Source of the DNA: Syngnathus acus
Lineage: Eukaryota; Chordata; Actinopteri; Syngnathiformes; Syngnathidae
NCBI RefSeq assembly: GCF_901709675.1
Contig: NC_051087.1
Coordinates: 14,998,067-15,062,066, forward strand
Length of the DNA stretch: 64,000 bases
Reading direction: 5' to 3'
Part shown: positions 9,701 through 20,059 of the stretch, one piece after another
Layout of the letters: the number at the start of each line of letters is the position of its first letter
How positions within the stretch are numbered: position 1 is the stretch's first letter
Made by a program: the position numbers and the translations under genes
Notes under the pieces: generated by a model
What the model saw: the letters and a program-made list of their open reading frames with translations, nothing else
The model's database searches: none
What the model was told of the DNA's origin: nothing

Positions 9701-10830
9701 TGTGAAGAGCAGGATGTTATTGCACAGTAATGACTCTGAGACTCTAAGAGTGGTGTGAGTTCATCAGCTTCCTTGTACTCCTGTAGGTGTTTACAGACAG
9801 TGGATAGGTCTGTTTCATTTGGACATTTCTTGAGCAACATCTGTTTTGCCACAAGAATTTCATTTTTTAGATCATCTGCCACAGTGCCAGCCAGCGCAGA
9901 CAGAGGATGCAACCCGGTTGAATCTAGAAATGTGCTGGATTTGGGTGCAAGACTAGATATGGCTCTCATCAGCTCAACGTTCTTCTGAGAAAATCTATTC
10001 TCCATTTCTGAAATGGCCCTGTCAAGGATGTTGAGCAGAGATCTTTTCAGAGACTGAGAGGGGGAAATGGTTGGATCGTCCGAGTCTGTATGGCCCACAG
10101 TTGAGAGCACAACACTTTGACCAAGACATTTGCTCATTGTCCTCCTTCTCTTTGGAGGCGGTGCATCATCCCCAGCAGCTGCCTGAGATGACTCTCCCCA
10201 ATCCTCATCTTCACGGAGGCTTTTTAAGGACTCCAGTGCTGCACCAACAACCTCAGAAGCACTGCACAAATCCACAGACTGAGACTGTAGAATTGCATTT
10301 GCTGGTTTCAAGACACCAAGCACCAGCACTAGAAACTTTCCAGTCTCAAAGAAGTGATGTACACCACCTCTTATCCCACTCATCACAGAAGCTCCATCAT
10401 AACACTGGCTAAGTATGTTGTCAGCACTGTAGCCAGCATCAGAAAGGTGTGTCAGTATTTCAGGCGTGATGTACTCTGCATCAAGTTGATGCAAGTCAAT
10501 CAACCCAATAAGATGCTCCTCTGGCATGGAATTGCTGACAAACCTAATCGTCACAGACAAATTTTCCACATTGCACCTGTCCCTGGTCCCATCACTTTTG
10601 AGGCAAAACCCTGCAGAATCAGCATTTTCATATTTTTTCCTGACCTCTGCAAGCACCATGTCTGCCAGTGTTTGGATCATTTCATTTTGGATATCCTTAG
10701 ATGTGTATTTTGCATTCTTTGGGATACCCTTAGCAATGCTTGCTAGCTTCTCATCCTTCTCTAATGTATACTCCATGAGTTTCAGAAAAAGCCCTGAAGC
10801 AACATCATCACCACCTGCATCATGTCTCAA
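9691..10830 (-). pseudogene. hAT transposase core (TTF-finger/ZMYM-like family)
   Basis: 379 codons, minus strand. The segment CLKSDGTRDRCNVENLSVTI holds the first catalytic aspartate region, and LSQCYDGASVMSGIRGGVHH the second. This arrangement matches the domain in hAT transposases with an N-terminal TTF zinc finger (relatives of ZMYM1-type genes). The frame starts at a duplicated target of a SINE inserted at 10833-11143 and continues upstream past it. Residues about 185-250 (KSLREDEDW to PPPKRRRT) are the usual helical insertion. The enzyme would cut and paste its own DNA with 8-bp duplications. This copy is broken by the SINE and by the LINE fragment downstream. Confidence 0.8.
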
Positions 10831-10832
10831 AG

Positions 10833-11143
10833 CTCAGTGGCCTAGTGGTAGAGTGTCCGCCCCGAGACTGGAAGGTTGTGGGTTCAAACCCCGGCCGGGT
10901 CATACCAAAGACTATAAAAATGGGACCCATTGCCTCCCTGCTTGGCACTCAGCATTAAGGGTTGGAATTGGGGGGTTAGATCACCAACTGATTCCCGAGC
11001 GCGGCACCGCTGCTGCTCACTGCTCCCCTCTCCCCCAGGGGATGGATTAAAATCACACGGGGATGGGTTAAATGACGAGGACAAATTTCACCACACCCAG
11101 GTGTGTGTGTGACGATCATTGGGACTTTAATCTTTAATCTTTA
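10833..11143 (+). mobile_element. tRNA-derived SINE, copy 1
   Basis: The head CTCAGTGGCCTAGTGGTAGA contains an A-box-like sequence, and GGTTCAAACC at 10881 is a B box, so the head resembles a tRNA with an internal pol III promoter. The body (TGCCTCCCTGCTTGGCACTC) is shared by six copies in this window, and the tail is CTTTAATCTTTAATC. The insertion has a perfect 26-bp target duplication (10807-10832 and 11144-11169). The body resembles V-SINE/SINE_FR2-type fish SINEs, a name I give from memory. Confidence 0.9.
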
Positions 11144-11800
11144 ATCACCACCTGCATCATGTCTCAAAGTTTCTGCAGTCCCACGGAGCCCCAACTCATT
11201 CACAGAGAGAAACTTAATAGCACTGCCCACACTCTTGACATAATAATGATTTTTTTCAAGTTGGGTTTTACCAACCAACAGAGAGTCAACAGTACCCCTT
11301 GTAGCCTCTCTGCTTTTGTGCTGAGTCCAGGTGGTGGAAGAGTGCACATGGTCGTGGCTGGACACATGCCTCTGTAGCCCCTTGTCTCGTTCGAGTGCTG
11401 CTTTCCAATTGTTAAAACCAGTAAGAGTAAAAACAAAATTCCTCTCATTAGCAGAGCTACCATATTTCCGACAGGGGAAACAGAAGCATGCATCCCGCAC
11501 AACAGAGTACTCCAGCCATGGTCGTGAGCGGTACCAGGCAGGATTGAATGACCTGAATGTTGCACCAAATGCACGCTTTGGGTAGCTACCCAGTATTGGC
11601 TGGGATGGTGCATTGACATTTAAGTCACTAGGTAGCTGAACAAGGGGCTTTAAGGCAGCACATGTTGAGGGAGGAGGAACAGGCGAAGCAGTGCTTGCTG
11701 ATGGTACAGGTGCATTTATGCTAGCTACTGCCTCTGATGCACTAGTACTAGCAGCAGCATTACTGCTACTGCTTTCAGTACATGCAAGAGGAGCAACACT
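11141..11800 (-). pseudogene. hAT transposase N-terminal part with TTF-type zinc finger
   Basis: The minus strand reads AFGATFRSFNPAWYRSRPWL, then DACFCFPCRKYG (cysteines of the TTF finger), FTGFNNWKAALE-like sequence and the H-S-S-H-x-H region KGLQRHVSSHDHVHS. The order (TTF finger, then transposase core) matches the downstream frame at 9691-10830, from which it is separated only by SINE copy 1. The open frame extends upstream of the internal Met at 11500, through a Ser/Ala-rich segment, to at least 11620. The true start is not clear. Confidence 0.78.
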
Positions 11801-11869
11801 TGTTTTAAATGCTCTGAAAAAAGGATGCCTTTCGCAGCATTAACTCTCTCTTTGTGAGCAGCTGAATGG

Positions 11870-12116
11870 TGGAGTGCAAAGTGAAGTTTTGAGAAAAACA
11901 TCTTCTTTATTTATCTACTGAATTCTTTTTTAAAAATTATTTCCCTGAGCAGTTTGAAACAAAACTGTGCAGAGGGCCGGGGCTACACGTAGGGGTCCGG
12001 CAGACACCGCTCATTTGTCCTCAGTCTGTTAGATGCAGTGTACAGATGTGCTTGTGACTTGAGAAACGCTCCCAGTGGGTAAAAAAACAGCAGACTATTT
12101 CCCTATATAATGTTTT
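11870..12116. other. Non-coding stretch between hAT transposase and hAT fragment
   Basis: No recognisable gene. Probably the 5' flank of the minus-strand hAT transposase. Confidence 0.35.
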
Positions 12117-12208
12117 TAAAATGGGTTGTGGCTCCGGGTGCTTTCTTTTCATTGGGGGGCGGTCCCAAATGGCTCTTTGAGTAAAAAAGGTTGCCGACTC
12201 CTGTGCTA
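12117..12208. mobile_element. hAT element fragment (right end of the 6145-6964 family)
   Basis: Bases 12117-12205 match 6880-6964 almost exactly, including GTTGTGGCTCCGGGTGCTTT and the terminus GGTTGCCGACTCCTG. Only the right end is present. Confidence 0.8.
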
Positions 12209-12216
12209 GACTGTGG

Positions 12217-12825
12217 TTGAAAGCTTCACAAGAGAGAAGAGAACAAATCCAAAAGACAAAAGATAGAAAGTTGAAAAGTGATGAGGCTGCGACTATGTTT
12301 GTCAGGCCGGAAGACAATGAGGCCACAGTGCGCAGGCGCACTGTCCCGGCCACGGCTCCAGCCGCAGCTGGAAGTGCAGCTCAAGCGAAGCAAGAGGGAT
12401 CTTCCGCTCGTATGCAAAACTTGTATCCAAGTTTAGCAGACCTGCACCCTCCCCCATATAACGGAAAAAAAGGTCAGGGTCACATTACTAGAAGTCCTGT
12501 ACAAACGAGAAGTTTGAGCACTGCTGCTAGATTTTCCCAAAATATGGACAATGTTGATGTGTGCCCAATGATACAGGTGCCAAACCCTATTGTAGGGGAA
12601 GGCCAACCTCCACATACGTATGTTTTTCGGCCATGGACTTTGGAAGAGGCAAGAAAAGCAGTTGAAGGGGTTACCCCTGTTGCTGAAGACCCAGATAAAT
12701 GGGCAGAAGACATGGCTGGAATCATACATTCCTATAGAATGAATGGGCATGAAGCAGGAGAAGCTGCAATGTCCTCTTTGGGAAAAGACTGGGCAAAGGA
12801 GGACTGGAAAATAACCCAAATCAAG
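12217..12825 (+). pseudogene. Endogenous-retrovirus-type gag, first part
   Basis: Open frame with a basic N-terminal segment, then LYPSLADLHPPPY, whose PPPY is the late-domain (ESCRT-recruiting) motif of retroviral Gag proteins, then a capsid-like segment (RPWTLEEARKAVEGV, DPDKWAEDMAGII). The frame is cut at 12825 by a 6.4-kb LINE and resumes at 19251. No LTR or pol is seen next to it. The upstream boundary is uncertain because the frame lacks a clear start before the Met at 12217. It is an old, disrupted endogenous copy. I give no reconstructed protein. Confidence 0.7.
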
Positions 12826-12937
12826 AAAACGTAACCGATCTAAGCAGATCGTGAACCCGCAAGTTTGTTAGCAGACTGCTAACAGCTGATTTACCGGAGA
12901 ACAGCTGATTGAGCTGTCAAAGAGAGCTGCGACCAAC

Positions 12938-13645
12938 GTGAGCAATATGGGGCCGAAAAAAAAACTAACCATGTCCACGGAGGAGGTCGAGGACATAAAA
13001 AGGTCACTTGACTTCCTTTCGGAAGAAGTTTCTGCTGTAAGGATGCAGCAGAAAAACATCTTGGCACTGGTGGAAGAGGTAAAGACGCTCCGTATGCTCA
13101 ATGCTGAGAAGGACAAGCGGCTTGCCTACCTTGAAAGTCGGGTAGCGGACATCGAGCAATACACAAGAATAAATGACATTGTCATCACGGGAATAGCGAT
13201 CAAACCTATATCTTATGCAAGGGCAGTGACGGCAAGTAACGATGGCTGTGAGCAACATGCAAGCTCAGCCGAGCAACAGGTAGCTGAGTTTCTGCAAACT
13301 AAAGGAATAACTATGGACTCCAACCAGGTCGAAGCATGTCATCCACTGCCCAGAAGAAACAGCAACGACAAGCCTGCAGTCATTCTGAAATTTGTCAACA
13401 GGAAGCACAAAGTTGCACTTCTAAAACAGGGTAAGTTGCTCAAAGGTACAGACATCTACATAAATGAACATTTGACAAAGACCAATGCGGATATTGCAAA
13501 GAAAGCACGTCACTTGAGAAGAATGAAAAAAATACAGAGTACATGGACCAGAAATTGCAAGATATACATCAAGCTTAATGGATCACCAGAAGAGGCCAAG
13601 ATACTGATGGTGAGGAGTATTGAGGAACTGGAAAAGCTCGAATAA
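12938..13645 (+). CDS. LINE ORF1 (RNA-binding chaperone-like)
   Basis: 235 codons with the start at ATG 12938; an in-frame alternative, ATGGGGCCG, lies at 12947. Residues about 12-75 form a coiled coil with heptad leucines (EEVEDIKRSLDFLSEEV to LESRVADIEQYTRINDIVIT). This is followed by an RRM/ORF1p-like region (EACHPLPRRNSNDKPAVILK, VNRKHKVALLK, IYINEHLT). The arrangement is that of LINE ORF1 proteins, which trimerise and coat LINE RNA. It ends 31 bases before ORF2. No zinc knuckle is visible. Confidence 0.78.
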   Translation: MSNMGPKKKLTMSTEEVEDIKRSLDFLSEEVSAVRMQQKNILALVEEVKTLRMLNAEKDKRLAYLESRVADIEQYTRINDIVITGIAIKPISYARAVTASNDGCEQHASSAEQQVAEFLQTKGITMDSNQVEACHPLPRRNSNDKPAVILKFVNRKHKVALLKQGKLLKGTDIYINEHLTKTNADIAKKARHLRRMKKIQSTWTRNCKIYIKLNGSPEEAKILMVRSIEELEKLE

Positions 13646-13676
13646 GTATCCTCAACTGGAGTGGACTTGGAACTGA

Positions 13677-16646
13677 ATGGAGGTAACAACACAAAACACA
13701 AACATAATGCTCAGGGACACTACTCAACCTACATCAAGCAACAATGGACAGGTAACACAGTGGATACAAGAACATGAACAACTCCAACTGACGTTTGATT
13801 ACAGTGAAAGCAGCACTCTGGACATAGATCAGGACATCGACCCAGACAATAATTTCTTCTCCACCACAAACAACACATGTTATTATTACAGCAATGATCA
13901 GTACAATACGGACATCTTAACAAAAGATAAGCTATCTATTATCCATTTCAATAGCCGGAGTCTATATAAAATTTTTAGTAGCATTCGGGATTACTTAAAC
14001 ACATTCAAACAATCATTTAATATAATAACTATTTCTGAGACCTGGATTACGACTGAGAAGGGAATGCACTTTGAGATGGAAGGCTATGAATTCATATGCA
14101 ACAACAGACAGAGCAAAGCGGGGGGTGGTGTTGCAATCTATGTTGATTTGAATATGAAATTCAAGATTGTAGAGGCTATGACACAGGCGGTGGACAATCT
14201 TCTTGAATGTCTCACGATACAGATTTGTGTTGAAAAGAAAAAAGACATTATAAGTTGTGTCTATAGAGCTCCTGGTTCTAGCATTGAGACATTCACAGAA
14301 TGGATAGAAAGTGTGATTTTACAAAAAGGCAATAAAAATATTTTTATTTGCGGGGATTATAACATTGATCTATTAAACCCAAATAAGCAACAAAATATTG
14401 ATGATTTTTTAAATTTAATGCATAGCCTGAGTCTCTTTCCTACAATCACTAGACCCACGAGAGTAACATCACAGAGTGCTACTCTGATAGATAACATATT
14501 CACCAATATAATAGAAAACAGGACAACAAGCGGGTTATTAATTACTGATATTACTGACCACCTTCCAGTGTTTACAGTATATGACAATAATTTCAAATCT
14601 GAAATTGGGGTGTATAAACAACAAAGAAGAATTAGGACAGATGAGACAATTGCTACTCTAAAACATGAATTAATGGAACAGAACTGGGATGCAATATATA
14701 AAGAAAAAGATGTAAATAATGCATACCATAAATTGATGACTATATTCACTTCATTATATAATAAGCATTGTCCAATCAAGGAATATAACAAAAAAACTAA
14801 ATATAAGGACAGTCCATGGTTGACGAAAGGCTTAAGAAATGCCTGTAAAAAGAAGAATTTACTCTATAGGAACTTCATAAAACAGAGAACAGAAGGCGCT
14901 GAAGATAAATATAAGAGATATAAGAATAAATTAACTAATATTATAAGATTAAGTAAGAAAGAATATTATAAGAATAAATTAGAGGATAACAAAAATAATA
15001 TTAAGGGGATATGGACTCTCCTAAACCACATTATTAGAGAAGGTACCGAACAACATAAATTACCTAAATATTTTGTTATAAATGATACTGAAAATTATAA
15101 TATGGAAGAAGTGGCAAACAGTTTTAATCAGTTCTTTGTAAATGTTGGGCCTCAAATAGCAAAAAACATACCGATTCCAGCGCCAGATGTAGGCAACAGA
15201 GATAAATTAATAGAAAGGAATCCTCACTCAATGTTTTTGAAGGCAGTTGATGAAAATGAAATCATTAACATTGTGCAACAATGTAAAAATAAAACATCTA
15301 CCGACTGCAATGGGATTGATATGATGTTAGTTAAGCAAATCATTGAGGGGATTTCAAAGCCACTTGTGTACATCTGTAACTTGTCATTTTTAACTGGTAC
15401 ATTCCCAAAGAAGATGAAAATTGCTAAGGTCATTCCTCTTTATAAAACTGGGAGCAAACACAACTTTACAAACTACAGACCTATCTCAATATTGCCACAA
15501 CTCTCAAAAATATTGGAAAAGCTTTTTAACAGTAGAATGGATGGATTTTTGGAAAAACATAAATTATTTGCAGAGAACCAATATGGTTTTAGAGTAAACA
15601 GATCAACAGCACAGGCATTAATGGAATCAATCGAGGAAATCACAGATGCAATAGACAACAAACAACATGCAGTAGGAGTTTTCATTGACCTCAAAAAAGC
15701 TTTTGACACAATTAATCATAATATACTATTCAATAAATTAGAAAAATATGGGATAAGGGGATTAGTATTAGACTGGATAAAGGATTATCTGCGAGAACGG
15801 CAACAGTATGTAAAGTTGGGTAATCACTGTTCTGGATATCTGGAAATAGCTTGTGGTGTTCCACAAGGGTCAGTTTTAGGCCCTAAATTATTTATTTTGT
15901 ATATAAATGACATGTGCAAAGTCTCTAAAGAACTAAAACTCGTCAACTTTGCAGATGACACAAATATTTTTTGTTCAGGTGATGACATCCAACAAGTGGA
16001 ATCAATGCTGAATGAGGAAATGAAAAAAATAAAAATGTGGTTCGACTGGAACAAATTATCATTAAATGTAAGTAAAACCAAGTTTATGGTATTTGGCAAA
16101 GCGAATATAAAGATACGAATAGAAATAGATGGAAATGAAATTGAAAGGGTGCAGGAAAACAAATTTCTTGGGGTTATAATAGATGACAGGCTTAGTTGGA
16201 AGCCACACATCAAAAACATAAAGTCTAAAATTTCAAGAAGCATGGCAGTCATATACAAAGCAAAAGAATTACTGGATTATCATTCACTTCGTACACTTTA
16301 TTGTTCTCTAGTCTTGCCCTATTTGCATTACTGTGCTGAGGTTTGGGGGAATACTTATAAAACTTCACTACAGCCACTTATCATTCAGCAGAAAAGAGCA
16401 ATAAGGACTATTCATAAAGTCAACTACTTGGAACACACAAATCCACTTTTCATACAATCCAAACTATTGAAATTCACTGACATAGTATCTTATCAAACAG
16501 CAATCATCATGTATAGGGCAAAAGCAAAACAACTACCAGATAATATCCAAAACTTATTTAGGCATCGGGAGGGAGGTTATAAGTTAAGAGGGAATCACAA
16601 CTTCAAAATCTTAAACATAAGAACAACCTTAAAAGTTTCTGTATAA
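13677..16646 (+). CDS. LINE ORF2: endonuclease-reverse transcriptase
   Basis: 989 codons. N-terminal apurinic-type endonuclease motifs: IIHFNSRSLY, TISETWIT (catalytic E), CGDYNID (D, N) and ITDHLPVF (D, H). RT motifs: GVFIDLKKAFDTINH, GVPQGSVLGPKLFILYIND, the catalytic NFADDTNIF, LSLNVSKTKFM and FLGVIIDDRLSW, then the C-terminal LRTLYCSLVLPYLHYCAEVWG. The endonuclease nicks target DNA and the RT copies LINE RNA from the nick. The first 80 residues have no recognised motif, so the true start may be further in. The frame ends early: one A appears to be missing in TTAAAAG near 16633. In the next frame coding continues (GVKLWNNLSEELKQSPN) to a TAA at 16760-16762. Confidence 0.88.
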   Translation: MEVTTQNTNIMLRDTTQPTSSNNGQVTQWIQEHEQLQLTFDYSESSTLDIDQDIDPDNNFFSTTNNTCYYYSNDQYNTDILTKDKLSIIHFNSRSLYKIFSSIRDYLNTFKQSFNIITISETWITTEKGMHFEMEGYEFICNNRQSKAGGGVAIYVDLNMKFKIVEAMTQAVDNLLECLTIQICVEKKKDIISCVYRAPGSSIETFTEWIESVILQKGNKNIFICGDYNIDLLNPNKQQNIDDFLNLMHSLSLFPTITRPTRVTSQSATLIDNIFTNIIENRTTSGLLITDITDHLPVFTVYDNNFKSEIGVYKQQRRIRTDETIATLKHELMEQNWDAIYKEKDVNNAYHKLMTIFTSLYNKHCPIKEYNKKTKYKDSPWLTKGLRNACKKKNLLYRNFIKQRTEGAEDKYKRYKNKLTNIIRLSKKEYYKNKLEDNKNNIKGIWTLLNHIIREGTEQHKLPKYFVINDTENYNMEEVANSFNQFFVNVGPQIAKNIPIPAPDVGNRDKLIERNPHSMFLKAVDENEIINIVQQCKNKTSTDCNGIDMMLVKQIIEGISKPLVYICNLSFLTGTFPKKMKIAKVIPLYKTGSKHNFTNYRPISILPQLSKILEKLFNSRMDGFLEKHKLFAENQYGFRVNRSTAQALMESIEEITDAIDNKQHAVGVFIDLKKAFDTINHNILFNKLEKYGIRGLVLDWIKDYLRERQQYVKLGNHCSGYLEIACGVPQGSVLGPKLFILYINDMCKVSKELKLVNFADDTNIFCSGDDIQQVESMLNEEMKKIKMWFDWNKLSLNVSKTKFMVFGKANIKIRIEIDGNEIERVQENKFLGVIIDDRLSWKPHIKNIKSKISRSMAVIYKAKELLDYHSLRTLYCSLVLPYLHYCAEVWGNTYKTSLQPLIIQQKRAIRTIHKVNYLEHTNPLFIQSKLLKFTDIVSYQTAIIMYRAKAKQLPDNIQNLFRHREGGYKLRGNHNFKILNIRTTLKVSV

Positions 16647-16970
16647 CTATAACCGGGGTCAAACTATGGAACAATCTAAGTGAGGAACTCAAGCAAAGTC
16701 CAAATATCCACCAGTTTAAAAAAATGTATAAAAATATGTTGTTTAGCGGGTACAAAGGCTAAGAGTACCAAAGGGCTACACACAAGTAAAAATGAAACAG
16801 AACAATAAGTGTGCAAGTTTGTCTACTTGTGTTATATTGTAGAATTACAGTATAGTATGTTGAATCGTTGGTTCAATGGATGAAGTGAGAAAGGGCTAGG
16901 AATCTAAAAAGCTATGCTTCCTCCTAGTCCTTTTCGAGCATTCTTTATTTTTTTATTTACTTATGTATTA

Positions 16971-19059
16971 CCGTATTTTCCGCCCTAAAAGGCGCACCGG
17001 GTTATAAGGCGCACCTTCAATGAACGGCCCATTTTAAAACTTTGTCCATATATAAGGCGCACCGGCTTATAAGGCGCATAAAATAGAAGCTATACTGCAT
17101 CAAACTGAGGTTGACTAGGGTTGCGGTATGCATCCACTAGCCAATAACCAACGAGCCCTCTATAAACAATCGCGTTTCTCAAACGATCTCCTATAAAATG
17201 ATCAGAACTGACTAAAGTTCGATCTAACGCATTGGTACTACTTACCTATGTTTCCCTTCCATATCGATCCGTAGATTTACTCGAAACATTAACAGAGCAG
17301 CCTATTTTGACATGAAATAGCCTGGTACGTATAGCAGCTATCGCAATAGCATTAGCCATCCGCAAAGTCTCACGAGCCTCAGCGAAGTGTAAACAATCGC
17401 GTTTCTCAAACGATCTCCTATAAAATGATCAGAACTGACTAAAGTTCGATCCAACGCATTGGTACTACTTACCTATGTTTCCCTTCCATATCGATCCGTA
17501 GATTTACTCGAAACATTAACAGAGCAGCCTATTTTGACATGAAATAGCCTGGTACGTATAGCAGCTATCGCAATAGCATTAGCCATCCGCAAAGTCTCAC
17601 GAGCCTCACCTCGCAATCTCCCATGAGCCTCAGCAAAGTGTAAACAATCGCGTTTCTCAAACGATCTCCTATAAAATGATCGGAACTGACTAAAGTTCGA
17701 TCCAACGCATTGGTACTACTTACCTATGTTTCCCTTCCATATCGATCCGTAGATTTACTCGAAACATTAACAGAGCAGCCTATTTTGACATGAAATAGCC
17801 TGGTACGTATAGCAGCTATCGCAATAGCATTAGCCATCCGCAAAGTCTCACGAGCCTCACCTCGCAATCTCCCATGAGCCTCAGCAAAGTGTAAACAATC
17901 GCGTTTCTCAAACGATCTCCTATAAAATGATCGGAACTGCCTAAAGTTCGATCTAACGCATTGGTACTACTTACCTATGTTTCCCTTCCATATCGATCCG
18001 TAGATTTACTCGAAACATTAACAGAGCAGCCTATTTTGACATGAAATAGCCTGGTACGTATAGCAGCTATCGCAATAGCATTAGCCATCCGCAAAGTCTC
18101 ACGAGCCTCACCTCGCAATCTCCCATGAGCCTCAGCAAAGTGTAAACAATCGCGTTTCTCAAACGATCTCCTATAAAATGATCGGAACTGACTAAAGTTC
18201 GATCCAACGCATTTGTACTACTTACCTATGTTTCCCTTCCATATCGATCCGTAGATTTACTCGAAACATTAACAGAGCAGCCTATTTTGACATGAAATAG
18301 CCTGGTACGTATAGCAGCTATCGCAATAGCATTAGCCATCCGCAAAGTCTCACGAGCCTCACCTCGCAATCTCCCATGAGCCTCAGCAAAGTGTAAACAA
18401 TCGCGTTTCTCAAACGATCTCCTATAAAATGATCGGAACTGACTAAAGTTCGATCCAACGCATTTGTACTACTTACCTATGTTTCCCTTCCATATCGATC
18501 CGTAGATTTACTCGAAACATTAACAGAGCAGCCTATTTTGACATGAAATAGCCTGGTACGTATAGCAGCTATCGCAATAGCATTAGCCATCCGCAAAGTC
18601 TCACGAGCCTCACCTCGCAATCTCCCATGAGCCTCAGCAAAGTGTAAACAATCGCGTTTCTCAAACGATCTCCTATAAAATGATCGGAACTGACTAAAGT
18701 TCGATCTAACGCATTGGTACTACTTACCTATGTTTCCCTTCCATATCGATCCGTAGATTTACTCGAAACATTAACAGAGCAGCCTATTTTGACAGGAAAT
18801 AGCCTCGCGGGTACAACAGCTATTCGGTGACGCCCCCTGACTACAGTTGCCGTAATGCTGGGAAGCGATGCGACCTTGTAATTTATTAGTCGTACTAAAA
18901 CGTACTGAAACATTTTGGCAGAGCACTGTGTACAACCAGTATGGATCAACAAATTCATCAGTTGATCCATATATAAGGCGCACTGGCCTATAAGGCGCAC
19001 TGTCGGCTTTTGAGAAAATGTTAGGTTTTTAGGTGCGCCTTTTAGGGCGGAAAATACGG
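16971..19059. mobile_element. TIR element with TA target site, carrying a tandem array
   Basis: The termini CCGTATTTTCCGCCCTAAAA and its reverse complement at 19059 are flanked by TA (16969-16970, 19060-19061). The subterminal repeats ATAAGGCGCACCGG occur on both sides. The family style matches the pogo/mariner-like elements at 5334, 37896 and 47115. No transposase is visible; the interior is mostly a tandem array. Confidence 0.78.
17150..18812 (+). repeat. 251-bp tandem repeat, about 6.7 copies
   Basis: AAACAATCGCGTTTCTCAAA recurs at 17163, 17391, 17642, 17893, 18144, 18395 and 18646. The spacings are 228 then 251 five times. The first unit lacks the CTCGCAATCTCCCATGAG segment, and the last diverges after about 18795. 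Units differ at only a few sites (for example ATGATCAGAAC/ATGATCGGAAC, CATTGGTAC/CATTTGTAC), so amplification is recent. No open frame spans the units. Confidence 0.93.
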
Positions 19060-19211
19060 TATTATTATTAATTTATTTATTTAATGTATTTACTTCTATT
19101 TGTTGGTTTATTTTTTTGTTGTATGGACTTATGTGGCACTTTAGAGTGTTATTTGTTTTGTTTTTTGTTTTTTTGTTTTTCTTTTTTGTTTTGGATGTTC
19201 GAAATAAAGAT

Positions 19212-19250
<39 letters not shown>

Positions 19251-19252
<2 letters not shown>

Positions 19253-19790
19253 GGTTAGAGGACATTATACAGGTAGAAATAATCAAGGGCCCTTTCCCTA
19301 TCCCGTTGAGGGAAATCAATTGGTAGGGGAGTATGCAGCACAATGGAATGATCTTGTGCAAAAAGTGAGAACTATATTTCGAAGACAAGCGAATTATGGT
19401 CATTTGGCAGGAATAAAACAGAAGCCTGGGGAAGATACTGATGATTTTAGCTTAAGATTTGAAAAAGAATCTAGGGTGCATAGTGGCATCCCATTCAATG
19501 ATGCAGCTGAGAGTGCTTATCAGCAACAGCTTAAAAATGCGCTCCTTACTAATTTCCGCCCTGAAATCGGCAACTGGGTGAGGAAACATTTGGTGGAAGT
19601 AGATATTGCAAGTGTGACAACAACTATGCAATGGGCCAGACATGCTGAAAAAGTGATCAAAAGAGGCAAACGTTCTGATGTATTTCATCTAGACGATGAT
19701 GATGATGACCTAGATGAAGATACAACAGTCTTCTTCCGTGGGTCCCAGTGGGCCAGAGGAAGAGGTAGAAGCCAACATGATCGAAACCGG
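19251..19790 (+). pseudogene. Endogenous-retrovirus-type gag, second part
   Basis: The reading frame interrupted at 12825 resumes here with capsid-type sequence (LVGEYAAQWNDLVQKVRTIF, KPGEDTDDFSLRFE, LLTNFRPEIGNWVRKH) and ends in an acidic run (HLDDDDDDLDED) and a basic Arg/Gly-rich segment. No nucleocapsid zinc knuckle is seen before a SINE-like repeat begins at about 19793. The rest of the provirus is absent, so this is a dead fragment. Confidence 0.68.
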
Positions 19791-19792
19791 AG

Positions 19793-19925
19793 TGCCCGGA
19801 GAAAACCCACGCGGGCCCGGGGAGAACATGCAAACTCCACACAGGGAGGGCCGGAGGTGGAATCGAACCCGCACCCTCCTTACTGTGAGGCGGACGTGCT
19901 ACCCAGTGCCCACCGAGCCGCCCTC
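19793..19925 (-). mobile_element. tRNA-like SINE fragment (second SINE family)
   Basis: Read on the minus strand it begins GGGCGGCTCGGTGGGCACTG, carries a B-box-like GGGTTCGATTCC and continues with TTTGCATGTTCTCCCCG. The module CCTGTGTGGAGTTTGCATG is very common in fish SINEs. It is truncated after the GGGTTTTCTCC region and is different from the six-copy SINE family of this window. Confidence 0.65.
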
Positions 19926-20059
19926 AGTTTGAATATAAAATTAATAATACTTTTAAAAAAGTAATATCGATAACGCGGTAGGAGCGCAGGCTGAGAATGG
20001 CGTTGTCATGATTGGATCGCTACCCTGTCAATCAATCAGTCGTGCCCTCTCTACCTACC

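Larger units (their letters stand above)
12826..19250 (+). mobile_element. Near full-length two-ORF LINE (CR1/Jockey group)
   Basis: It starts after the host bases ATCAAG at 12820-12825 and ends with (ATCA)n and ATCAAG at 19248-19253, so a short target duplication is likely. The order is 5' UTR about 110 bp, ORF1, ORF2 (endonuclease plus RT), 3' UTR, (AATC)n tail. The 3' UTR is interrupted by a TIR element (16971-19059). Apart from that and one frameshift near the ORF2 end, both ORFs are open, so the insertion is fairly young. Confidence 0.85.

Noticed and set aside
10850-10920. tRNA gene (A and B boxes, tRNA-like head)
   Set aside because: The same head occurs in all six SINE copies, is followed by a shared 240-bp body and does not fold as a complete tRNA. 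It is a SINE promoter.
17150-18812. Regularly spaced repeats that might suggest a CRISPR-like array
   Set aside because: The whole 251-bp unit repeats with no unique spacers. It is a plain tandem array in an animal genome inside a transposon.
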